A stretch of 40,500 nucleotides of DNA from Methylovulum sp. (lineage in GTDB: Bacteria > Pseudomonadota > Gammaproteobacteria > Methylococcales > Methylomonadaceae): assembly GCA_030653435.1 (NCBI GenBank), contig JAURZI010000010.1, positions 1-40,500 of the forward strand. Direction: 5' to 3'. Below, piece after piece: positions 16,963-25,277 of this stretch. Positions within the stretch are counted from its first letter, which is position 1. The number at the start of each line of letters is the position of its first letter. Position numbers and translations under genes: made by a program. The notes under the pieces were generated by a model. It was given only the letters and a program-made list of their open reading frames with translations, was not told the origin of the DNA and did not search any database.

Positions 16963-19900
16963 GCACTTTCCGCCGACTTCGGTCACGCTTGACCAGTTGC
17001 GGCCCGTTGCTTTCCGGTTGTGCCAATGCTTGCAGTTTTTCTGCAAACGCCCTGATCGTCGGCGCTTCAAACATCAGCCGTAGCGGCACTTCTTTGTTTA
17101 ACTGTTTGCGTATTAACGAGACCACCTGCGTGGCTTTTAACGAATGCCCGCCCAAACGGAAAAAATCATCGGTGACACCGATGGCATCCCGGTTCAAAAC
17201 CCGCTGCCAGATAGCCTGCAAAGCCCGTTCAGTATCATTGTCAGGCAGCGTAAACCGACCACCGACAGGAAGCGATGCAAAAGGGTCAGGCAAGGCCATG
17301 CGGTCTACTTTACCGTTTTTATTGAGCGGGAAAGCCGCTAGCTCGACAAACACATCGGGTATCAAATAACGCGGCAAAGTCTGCGCCAACGCCTCGCCCA
17401 AACCTTGGGCATCGAGACTGCCGACGGCATCGCCATCTGTAACGACATAAGCGACCAACGCCTTGTCACCTGACGCATCCTGGACAATATGGGCCAACGC
17501 GTCTTTAATCCCGATACGTTTTTTTAGCGCGGACTCCACTTCCTGCGCTTCGATACGGAAGCCGCGTATCTTGAATTGGCTATCGGCCCGCCCGATAAAC
17601 TCCAGTTGACCCTGGGCATTAAGGCTGACCAAATCGCCGGTACGGTATAAACGCTCGCCTGCTTGCAAACCATAAGGATGCGGGACAAACACCGCCGCCG
17701 TCAGTGCCGGTTGTTGCCAATAGCCCAGCGCCACACCCGCCCCGCCGACATAAAGCTCACCGACAGCCGCTATCGGTTGCGGACGCAAGAGCTTGTCCAA
17801 TACCCAAGCTTCGGAATTGGCAATGGGCTGGCCGATAGGTACGCTACCCATAAGCCCGGAAGCTTCCGTCATGCGATGGCAACAACTGAATGTCGTGTTT
17901 TCCGTCGGCCCATAGCCATTGACAAACACCATGCCGGGATAACGCTGCAACAGCCGCTTAACATGATCCGGCGACACCACATCACCGCCCGCCAACAGTT
18001 GCCGGATCTGAGCCAGGTCGTCCAGTTGCCCGTCCACCATCTGGTGGAACAAGCCTGCCGTCAACCAGAGTATGCTGACCTGATGTCGCTTAAGCGTGGC
18101 ACCCAATTCCGCAAGACCGGGCTGCGGGTTATCCTCTACCGCCAAAGCAACGCCATTCAGCAACGGCGCCCAAATTTCAAACGTTGACGCATCAAAAGAC
18201 AACGGCGCAAACTGCAAAAACACATCGTCGGCGCCGATAGTGACGAAATCGGTAGCCATCACCAAGCGGCTGATATTGCGCTGGCTGACGCACACGCCTT
18301 TCGGTTCACCGGTAGAACCGGAAGTATAAGAGATATAAGCCATTGCCGCAGCGGTGACCGCCACGCTCGGGTTTGTGTCGTCAACCGACCCGGACAATAT
18401 ACGGTAAGGATCGACGTGCGCCAATGTCCCAGCCCATCCGGCAGCTTCATTGTTGATGATGATGATGAGCCGGACGCCGGCATCCTGGCACAACCAGGCT
18501 ATTCTGGGCTCAGGCGTGTCCGCCTCTATACCCAGATAGGCCGCGCCCGCCTTGATCAGCGCCAGCACGGCAATAACGCGCATGCAGCCCCTAGGCAAGG
18601 CTACTGCGACGATATCGCCGGGTTTCACGCCTGCGGCTATCAGGCCATGCGCCATGCGGTTGGCCTGGGCGTTAAGCTCCACAAAGCTATAACGGTTTTC
18701 GCTGTCCATCAACGCGGTTTGCGTGCCGCAGAGCTGCACCGTCTTTTCAAACAAACAGGCCAGATTCTCCTGTTCGGGGAAGGTATTGGCGACGCCGCGC
18801 CCGTGCGCCAATAAGCGCGCCGTTTCCTCTGCGCTTAACATCGCCAGCGCCTGTACCGGTTCATCTGTCTGCGTCACCACCGCGACCAGCAGATTGATGA
18901 AATGCTGCGCCACTTGCTGGATATAAACGCTACTGTAGCGGGCCTCGTTATACAAACAGGTCACCGTCCATGATGTTCCGGGGGCGATAACTAGCGTCAA
19001 ATCATAATGGGTTTCTTCGCGAGCATGGATGTCACTGACATAAAAATCTGCCTGGCTTGCAGACACTGACTCGTCCAGATGATAATTCTCGAACACCAGC
19101 AAATGGTCTGCTGAACCTTGTTGCGGCTGAACATCCGCCAAGGCCAGGAACTGGAAGGCCTGGCTTTCGGTATTATGCTGGTGCAGCCGCGCCAATAAGG
19201 CCGAGACCGGTTCTGCCATCGCAAAGCTGACGCGTACCGGCACAGCATTAATCAACAGACCTACCATACGCTCTATCTGGGGTATCCCGCTGGGACGACC
19301 GGAAACTACCGTGGCAAACACCACGTCCTGCCGGTTGGTATAGCGCCCCAGCAATAAGCCCCAAGCCGCTTGTACCAACGCATTGACGGTTACCTTGTGC
19401 CGTTGGGCGCAAGCTTGCAACTGTTCCGGCAACGCTGCCGGCAAACTGATTTTTTGTTCGCTTGCCTGCGGTTTCCATCCGCCACAAGCCGGTAAGGATG
19501 CGGTTTCCGCATAGCCATCAAGATAGGTTTGCCAAAAACGCAACCCTGCTTCGGGATCCTGCTGCTTCAACCATTGCAGATAGGCGCTGAACGGCGGCGT
19601 CGGCGCTAGCCGGGGCGTGGTGTTTTGTTGCAAGGCCGCATAAAGCTGCCCCATCTCCGCCATCAGGATGCCGACGCTCCAGCCGTCCAGCAGGATATGA
19701 TGAAAACTCCAGACCAGACACCAGCGTTGTCCGCCTAAATCGAACAGTTTTACCCTAAACGGCGGTTGGTCGACCAACTTAAAACGTTGCGCCAAGTCGG
19801 CATGCAGATAATCGGCTATCGCTTGTTTTTGCTCCGCATCCGTGCGCCCTGCCCAATCTTCAACAGTAAAAAATGCGGGTGTATGGTGTAACACGGCTTG

Positions 19901-20131
19901 CAGCGGTTGCTGGGTTTTGTTGACGATGAAAACGCTGCGTAAGACCTCATGGCGGGCAACCAGCAACTCCCAGCTTTGGCGATACAACTCAGGGTTTAAA
20001 GCGCCCGCCAGCGTGAAGCAGAGTTGTTCATGATAGGCGGTGCTGTTGCCGTCCAGCAGGCTCTGGTAAAGCATCCCTTCCTGCATCGGCGTTAGGGGGC
20101 AGAGGTCTTTTAAATTGTCTTTGCTAATCAT
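16958..20131 (-). CDS. NRPS, C-A(Val)-PCP with COM-type acceptor N-terminus
   Basis: This is a one-module NRPS of 1057 residues. The N-terminus MISKDNLKDLCPLTPMQEGM matches the COM acceptor type of TycB-like proteins, which pairs with a COM donor after an E domain; the preceding protein ends with such a donor. The C domain (about 10-440) is DCL-like, with PLTPMQEGMLYQS and HHILLDG (144-150), as expected after a D-Thr module. A domain (about 455-955) has SYTSGSTGEPKG and code DAFWLGGTFK, close to the known Val code DAFWIGGTFK. PCP core is LGGHS (S997). It has no E domain, so L-Val is expected. Its ATG overlaps the stop of the Thr-NRPS as ATGA. The C-terminal tail is strongly basic (KRDRSRRKVL) and its stop lies in a palindromic repeat, so the original C-terminus may have been altered. 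Confidence 0.95.
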   Translation of the reverse strand: MISKDNLKDLCPLTPMQEGMLYQSLLDGNSTAYHEQLCFTLAGALNPELYRQSWELLVARHEVLRSVFIVNKTQQPLQAVLHHTPAFFTVEDWAGRTDAEQKQAIADYLHADLAQRFKLVDQPPFRVKLFDLGGQRWCLVWSFHHILLDGWSVGILMAEMGQLYAALQQNTTPRLAPTPPFSAYLQWLKQQDPEAGLRFWQTYLDGYAETASLPACGGWKPQASEQKISLPAALPEQLQACAQRHKVTVNALVQAAWGLLLGRYTNRQDVVFATVVSGRPSGIPQIERMVGLLINAVPVRVSFAMAEPVSALLARLHQHNTESQAFQFLALADVQPQQGSADHLLVFENYHLDESVSASQADFYVSDIHAREETHYDLTLVIAPGTSWTVTCLYNEARYSSVYIQQVAQHFINLLVAVVTQTDEPVQALAMLSAEETARLLAHGRGVANTFPEQENLACLFEKTVQLCGTQTALMDSENRYSFVELNAQANRMAHGLIAAGVKPGDIVAVALPRGCMRVIAVLALIKAGAAYLGIEADTPEPRIAWLCQDAGVRLIIIINNEAAGWAGTLAHVDPYRILSGSVDDTNPSVAVTAAAMAYISYTSGSTGEPKGVCVSQRNISRLVMATDFVTIGADDVFLQFAPLSFDASTFEIWAPLLNGVALAVEDNPQPGLAELGATLKRHQVSILWLTAGLFHQMVDGQLDDLAQIRQLLAGGDVVSPDHVKRLLQRYPGMVFVNGYGPTENTTFSCCHRMTEASGLMGSVPIGQPIANSEAWVLDKLLRPQPIAAVGELYVGGAGVALGYWQQPALTAAVFVPHPYGLQAGERLYRTGDLVSLNAQGQLEFIGRADSQFKIRGFRIEAQEVESALKKRIGIKDALAHIVQDASGDKALVAYVVTDGDAVGSLDAQGLGEALAQTLPRYLIPDVFVELAAFPLNKNGKVDRMALPDPFASLPVGGRFTLPDNDTERALQAIWQRVLNRDAIGVTDDFFRLGGHSLKATQVVSLIRKQLNKEVPLRLMFEAPTIRAFAEKLQALAQPESNGPQLVKRDRSRRKVL

Positions 20132-23100
20132 GAAAAAATATCGTCCAATTCATCCAAACTCAGCGCGGAATAGGTCAAGTCCGACGGTGTCGGCTCGACT
20201 GCGCGATGCAAACAAAAATCGATCACGGCAAGCAGTTGGGTCATATACAGATCAGCCAGAGTTTGTATTGAACCGGTTTCCAATGCGGCGTCATAACGCC
20301 ACTCAACGCGCAGCTCACCGGACAGCACCATCGCACTAAACTCCAAGGCACCGGGCCTGAGCGCCTGCGGTGCAACCGCAGCGCCGGTGTCTTTAGTCAA
20401 GATGCGGTAAAGCCCGGCATCGTCGGTGCTGTCAAAACGTCCCAAATAATTAAAAACCAGGGCAGGATTGAATGCCAGGGATGCGCCGCCGGTTTCGTTA
20501 GGCGGCGTCACATAGCGCAACACGCCATAACCCACGCCCTTACCCGGCACGTTACGCAGATTTTCCTTCACCGATTTGATTTGATAAGCCAAATCACGAC
20601 CGGCTATCTGGCTTAGGCAAAAGGGATACAACGACGTGAACCAGCCGACCGTGCGCGTGACATCCAAACCGCCGGGCAGCGGTTCCCGCCCATGCCCTTC
20701 AAGCAATAACAGGCTGTGCGTCCATCCCGCCCAAGCCGACAATGCCGGTATCAAAGCACTTAACAACAGCTCTTCGGTGCTGGTGTTAAAGGCGCTGTTC
20801 GCTTGCTCCAATAACAAGGTGCTGGCCTCTGCGGGCAATAACCGGTGTAGGCTGTTGGCATCCTGATAACGGCAAGGTTTCGCCGCCCATGATGGCCCGG
20901 AGCGGTTGGCAATAACGCCGCGCCAGTATGGCAATTCCGCCAACAGCGGCTGGCTGCGGCTATAAGCTGCCAAACCTGCCGCCCAATCCGCATAACTGTC
21001 GCTGGGCTCAGGCAATTGAGCGCTTTGTCCTGTCAATGCCGCTTGATAAAGCGTACTAAAATCCTCCAGTAAAATGCGCCAGGACACGCCGTCAACCAAC
21101 AAGTGATGGATCACAACCAATAAGCGGTCGCCTGACGGGCAACGATAAACAGTCAGACGGATTAACGGCGCTACCGCCAAATTGAAATCGCGCTGTAGCG
21201 TTTCGGCATGCCTGACCATCGCGCCGTCAACATCCGCTTCGGCCATTAACGAAACCGTCGCCACGCTCACCTGTCCGGCGGCATGGATTAATGCCTGCGG
21301 GCCTTGCTCGCCGATCTCAAAACCGCAACGCAACACCGCATGTTGTATTAACAGGCGGTTCCAGGCTTGCGCCACCAACTGCGGCTGCCAATCCCCGCTT
21401 GCCGCTTCCAGCAAGGCCGAATGATTAAAATGTTGCTGATGTTCAGGCTGCTGTTCAAAAAACCAGCGCTGCACCGGCGTCAGCGCGATGACGCCGGTAG
21501 CTTCCTGGGTTTTACGGCGTTGTTCTACCGGACGTAACCAGGAAGCTAATTCACGTATAGTCGGATAACGGAATACATCCTGCACGTCTAGCGCATAACC
21601 TTTTTGCCGCGTATGCGACACGACACGGATGGCCTGGATGGAATCACCGCCCAACGCAAAAAAGTTTTCCTCTACGCTTATTTGCGGCCGTTGCAAAACC
21701 TGGGCCCAGACTGTCGCCAACACTTGTTCCTGCGGACTGGTCGGCGCTTGATAGGCGTCACTTGCCGTAGCCGTGGGCGCAGGCAAGGCCGACTTGTCAA
21801 TTTTGCCGTTTGCCGTCAGCGGAAACCGGGCTACATGGATGAACAGGCCCGGCACCATATAAGCAGGCAAATAACGGCTCAGATAATCGCGCAGCTCAGC
21901 GACAGCAATAGGTAAACCGTTTTGGCTACGGTAATAAGCGACTATCGTCTGTTGCTGACCCTGCGCTGATAATTGGCGTGACGCATCGTGTAATAAAACC
22001 GCGACGGCTTGGTCAATCAGCGGCTGGCGCATCAAGACCTGCTCGATTTCACCCAATTCTATGCGGAACCCATGAAACTGGATCTGTTGGTCCAGACGAC
22101 CGAAATATTCCAACTCGCCGTTGTCGAGATAACGTCCGGTATCGCCGGTACGGTAATACCGCCCTGCGCCAGCTAACTGGGGGAGGTCCACAAACCGCTG
22201 TACGGATAATGCCGGTCTGTCCAAATACCCCAGGCTAACACCCGCACCGCCGACAAAAAGTTCGCCCGGCACACCCGGCGCTGACAGCTCGCCGTAACGA
22301 TCCAGCACCAGCACGCTCAAATCCGCCAAGGGTTTGCCTATCATGCTGCCGCGCACGGCGACCTCCCGTGGCATTATCCGCTTGTACGTAACATGCACCG
22401 TGGTTTCAGTAATACCGTACATATTAACCAACTGGGGTTGCTCATAAGCTTGGAACCAAGACGCCAACGACTTGAAATCCAGCGCTTCGCCGCCGAAAAC
22501 CACATAACGCAAAGCATCCAGTTTGTTGTCGCTTGAGCGGTCAACATCGCACACCAGTTTAAAAGCGGTCGGCGTCTGGTTCAGCACGGTCACTTTTTGC
22601 ATTGCCAGCAATTGATAAAAATCGCCCGGCGAACGGCTTAGCCAGTAAGGCACGATAACCAATTTACCGCCGTAGCGTAACGCCCCCCACAGTTCCCAAA
22701 CAGAAAAATCAAAGCCGTAAGAATGGAACAGACACCAGACATCGTCAGCACTAAAATCGAACAGCTCATCGGCAGCTGAAAACAGCCTCGCCATATTGCC
22801 GTGACTGACCACGACGCCTTTAGGCTCACCCGTTGAACCTGAGGTATAGATGATATAGGCCGGATGCTGCGCTTCAGGCCGCCAGTGCATAACCGGTTCC
22901 ACACGTGGCTCCAGTTCATCCAAAGCCACCCGTAGCGTCGGACAGCTTAAACCGTCCAGCCCGGCAAATTCCGAACCGGCCAACAGCAGTTGCGCTCTGG
23001 CGTCATTAACGATAAAACGCATCCGATCTACCGGCAATGCGGTATCCATAGGCACATACACCATACCGGCCTTTAACACCGCCAATAGGGCAACGACCAT

Positions 23101-24669
23101 TTCCAGGGAGCGCTCAAAACACAGCGCAACATGGGCGCCAGGGACTAATCCGGCGGCATGCAGGCGGTCACAGACCGCATTGGCATAACCGTCCAACTGG
23201 GCATAGCTTAAGGTTTGCGCTTGGAACACCAGCGCCGTGTGTGCGGGATCAGCAACAACCCAGGCATTAAAGCGCTGCAATAAATCATCGAAGGGATATT
23301 GTTTTAGAGCAAGACAGCGGCTAAGCAGGCTGTGTTGCTCGGTTTCATCCAGCAAGCCGATCTGTTGCAAGGTCAGCGCTTCAGGCGCGGCACAGAGTTG
23401 TTGCAGAATACGACAAAGATGCTGTTCTATTCGGCTCGCCATATCGGCATCATAATCGGCCGAATACGCCATTTGCACCTTGATGCCGTGCTGCGCGGGT
23501 AAAAACTGAATATCCAGCGGGTAATGCGTGCGTTCGATAATTTCGTTGGACTGGACTTGCAAGGCTGCGGCATGGTCCGTACCGAGCTGCTTAAAGCGTT
23601 CATCCAGAGGAAAATTTTCAAAGGTCAGATGCGTGGAAATCAGGCGGTTCTGCAATGGATGGCTGCTTTGTATCGCATGCAAGGGCGAATAATGATGGGC
23701 TTCGGCCTGTAAGGCCTGATCCTGCAAGCCCCGCAAAAACCTGCTGACCGTCAAACCGGCTTCCGGCCTGACCCTGACCGGTATCGTGTTGATAAACAAG
23801 CCTACCATCTGCTCAACACCGTCGATCCCGGCAGGCCGTCCCGAGACCGCAGTGCCAAACACCACATCTTCGGTGTCATTGTAACGCGCCAGTAAAATCC
23901 CCCAGGCACCCTGGAATATCGTGTTCAAACTGACTTGCATGCCCTGCGATAACTGTCGGATAGCCGCCAGTAAGGTTTCCGGTATCGTGAACTGCGCCTT
24001 GATGCGTTGCGGGCCTGAGACGGGGAATAGCGTAGTAAAAGGCAGTTTGACTTCGTCCTGGTAGTCCTGGAGATAATCGCGCCAAAAGGCCAGAGTTTGC
24101 TGCCGGTCTTTTTTCTCCAGCCACTGCACATAGGTCGAGAACGGCGGGGTAAACGGCAATGTGGCCAGCACATCCTGATAAAGCGCCGTACATTCCGCCA
24201 GCAAAATCCCTAATGACCAACCATCGAGAATAATATGATGATGGCTCCATAGCACTTCGGTCCGGTCGTCAGCTAAGCGCAACAAGGTAAAACGCAATAG
24301 GCTGTCTTTATCCAGACGGAAACCGCGCCGCCTATCCCGCTCCTTAATCTGTTGCCGCCGCTGGCCTTGCGCTGCGGCATCCAGATGCCGTAAATCAATG
24401 CTGATGCTGTCCAACGGCTGTTTTTTTAACACCAGCTGCAAAGGGCGCTCAGCACCGGTATGAAAAAACAGGCTCCTTAATATGTCATGCCGGGCCAGCA
24501 ATATCTCCCATACCTTCAGGAAGCGCTGTTCATCGAACCGGCCTTCCAGCACATAAGCAATTTGCTGGATATAGGAATCATCGTTGTTTGCCAGGGCATG
24601 AAATAAAAAACCTTCCTGCAACGGCGTCAACGGGTAAATATTCGCCACGTTTTGTTTGCTTACATCCAA
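20128..24669 (-). CDS. NRPS, C-A(Thr)-PCP-E, making a D-Thr unit
   Basis: This encodes 1513 residues. It appears to start with TTG (24667-24669): an in-frame TGA lies two codons upstream, and the resulting N-terminus MDVSKQNVANIYPLTPLQEG is a full COM acceptor. No clear Shine-Dalgarno is visible. C domain (about 10-440) is DCL-like with HHIILDG (144-150). A domain (about 455-965) has IYTSGSTGEPKG and code DFWNVGMVHK, close to the known Thr code DFWNIGMVHK; its A8 region reads FHGFRIELGEIE, with His where Arg is usual. PCP core is LGGDS (S1010), the form found before E domains. E domain (about 1055-1480) has HHLLVDGVSW, EGHGRE, RTVGWFTSLYP and FNYLGRF, so it looks active. The C-terminus TPSDLTYSALSLDELDDIFS is a COM donor of the TycA type. 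The enzyme adds Thr and epimerises it before handing over to the Val module. Confidence 0.95.
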   Translation of the reverse strand: MDVSKQNVANIYPLTPLQEGFLFHALANNDDSYIQQIAYVLEGRFDEQRFLKVWEILLARHDILRSLFFHTGAERPLQLVLKKQPLDSISIDLRHLDAAAQGQRRQQIKERDRRRGFRLDKDSLLRFTLLRLADDRTEVLWSHHHIILDGWSLGILLAECTALYQDVLATLPFTPPFSTYVQWLEKKDRQQTLAFWRDYLQDYQDEVKLPFTTLFPVSGPQRIKAQFTIPETLLAAIRQLSQGMQVSLNTIFQGAWGILLARYNDTEDVVFGTAVSGRPAGIDGVEQMVGLFINTIPVRVRPEAGLTVSRFLRGLQDQALQAEAHHYSPLHAIQSSHPLQNRLISTHLTFENFPLDERFKQLGTDHAAALQVQSNEIIERTHYPLDIQFLPAQHGIKVQMAYSADYDADMASRIEQHLCRILQQLCAAPEALTLQQIGLLDETEQHSLLSRCLALKQYPFDDLLQRFNAWVVADPAHTALVFQAQTLSYAQLDGYANAVCDRLHAAGLVPGAHVALCFERSLEMVVALLAVLKAGMVYVPMDTALPVDRMRFIVNDARAQLLLAGSEFAGLDGLSCPTLRVALDELEPRVEPVMHWRPEAQHPAYIIYTSGSTGEPKGVVVSHGNMARLFSAADELFDFSADDVWCLFHSYGFDFSVWELWGALRYGGKLVIVPYWLSRSPGDFYQLLAMQKVTVLNQTPTAFKLVCDVDRSSDNKLDALRYVVFGGEALDFKSLASWFQAYEQPQLVNMYGITETTVHVTYKRIMPREVAVRGSMIGKPLADLSVLVLDRYGELSAPGVPGELFVGGAGVSLGYLDRPALSVQRFVDLPQLAGAGRYYRTGDTGRYLDNGELEYFGRLDQQIQFHGFRIELGEIEQVLMRQPLIDQAVAVLLHDASRQLSAQGQQQTIVAYYRSQNGLPIAVAELRDYLSRYLPAYMVPGLFIHVARFPLTANGKIDKSALPAPTATASDAYQAPTSPQEQVLATVWAQVLQRPQISVEENFFALGGDSIQAIRVVSHTRQKGYALDVQDVFRYPTIRELASWLRPVEQRRKTQEATGVIALTPVQRWFFEQQPEHQQHFNHSALLEAASGDWQPQLVAQAWNRLLIQHAVLRCGFEIGEQGPQALIHAAGQVSVATVSLMAEADVDGAMVRHAETLQRDFNLAVAPLIRLTVYRCPSGDRLLVVIHHLLVDGVSWRILLEDFSTLYQAALTGQSAQLPEPSDSYADWAAGLAAYSRSQPLLAELPYWRGVIANRSGPSWAAKPCRYQDANSLHRLLPAEASTLLLEQANSAFNTSTEELLLSALIPALSAWAGWTHSLLLLEGHGREPLPGGLDVTRTVGWFTSLYPFCLSQIAGRDLAYQIKSVKENLRNVPGKGVGYGVLRYVTPPNETGGASLAFNPALVFNYLGRFDSTDDAGLYRILTKDTGAAVAPQALRPGALEFSAMVLSGELRVEWRYDAALETGSIQTLADLYMTQLLAVIDFCLHRAVEPTPSDLTYSALSLDELDDIFS

Positions 24670-24829
24670 AGTTCAATACCCATTTCAAGTGTCCAATTTC
24701 GGTGGCTAAGAATAGTGTATTTTTATACGCTTGGGTAGGCCGCGAGTCACAAATCGACCTTGCACAGCGAAGAAGGTATGATGTGACCGTTAATTCGTCA
24801 ACATCAAACTAATTCCGTGAGCATAGCCC
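24670..24829. promoter_or_regulatory. Divergent intergenic region between Thr-NRPS and MAPEG gene
   Basis: This is the only head-to-head junction in the cluster, so promoters for both directions are expected. On the minus strand TTGTGA (24747-24752) and TATAAA (24722-24727) are 19 bp apart, a weak sigma70-like candidate about 50 bp before the Thr-NRPS start. I see no convincing promoter for the MAPEG gene. On the minus strand a seven-codon ORF (MGIELWM, 24664-24687) overlaps the TTG start of the NRPS. Confidence 0.3.
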
Positions 24830-25249
24830 ATGAACCCGAATTTAATTATTTTCCCGGTATTCGCCATAGTGCTGCTGACCTTCGCCGTCGGCATCTTAAT
24901 GCTCAAGTGCAGATTTAAGGCAGTAAAAGAAGATGGCCTGAACCGTAGCTATTTCCTGCTCAACAAAGGCGCCAGGCTGCCGGACTATCTTGCCAAAGTG
25001 ACCAACCACTATGCCAACCTCTTTGAACTGCCGGTTCTTTTCTACGTGTTGTGTCTGATTATTTATAGCGGCAACCACACAGACCTGCCCTATACCGTCC
25101 TTGCCTGGTGCTTTGTCATTAGCCGATACGCCCATGCCTATATCCATATCGGCGACAACAACGTAACACACAGGATGCTGGCTTTTTTGGGCGGCACGCT
25201 GATACTCGCAGTCATGTGGATAAGGCTTGCGGTCCAGTTGCTAGGCTAA
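24830..25249 (+). CDS. MAPEG-family integral membrane protein
   Basis: This 139-residue protein has about four hydrophobic helices: residues 5-25, 63-83, 86-104 and 117-137. Features typical of the MAPEG superfamily include KCRFKAVKEDGLNR near the first helix, the NHYANLFELPVLFYVLC segment (the N-x-x-E-x-P-x-x-F pattern) and SRYAHAYIHIGDNNVTHRM. Members are eicosanoid or glutathione-related enzymes; many bacterial ones are uncharacterised. It is the only plus-strand gene in the window and sits in the middle of the cluster, between two NRPS proteins whose ends match as a COM pair. It is tail-to-tail with the Gln-NRPS (28-bp gap) and head-to-head with the Thr-NRPS. I see no reason to assign it a biosynthetic step; it is more likely an insertion. 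The ribosome site is weak. Confidence 0.88.
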   Translation: MNPNLIIFPVFAIVLLTFAVGILMLKCRFKAVKEDGLNRSYFLLNKGARLPDYLAKVTNHYANLFELPVLFYVLCLIIYSGNHTDLPYTVLAWCFVISRYAHAYIHIGDNNVTHRMLAFLGGTLILAVMWIRLAVQLLG

Positions 25250-25263
25250 TACGCGACTAGCCT
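25243..25263. terminator. Small stem-loop in the convergent gap, possible bidirectional terminator
   Basis: AGGCTA (25243-25248) and TAGCCT (25258-25263) form a 6-bp stem with a 9-nt loop, overlapping the MAPEG stop codon and lying 15 bp from the Gln-NRPS stop. No T-tract follows on either side, so the call is weak. Confidence 0.2.
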
Positions 25264-25277
25264 CGAATAGACCCGCA

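Noticed and set aside
16846-17070. Small minus-strand ORF spanning the repeat near 16.9 kb
   Set aside because: Most of it overlaps the Val-NRPS C-terminus in another frame and the rest is the palindromic repeat; no ribosome site.
17663-18187. Plus-strand ORF of 174 codons
   Set aside because: Antisense to the Val A domain, with no recognisable motif and shadow-like composition.
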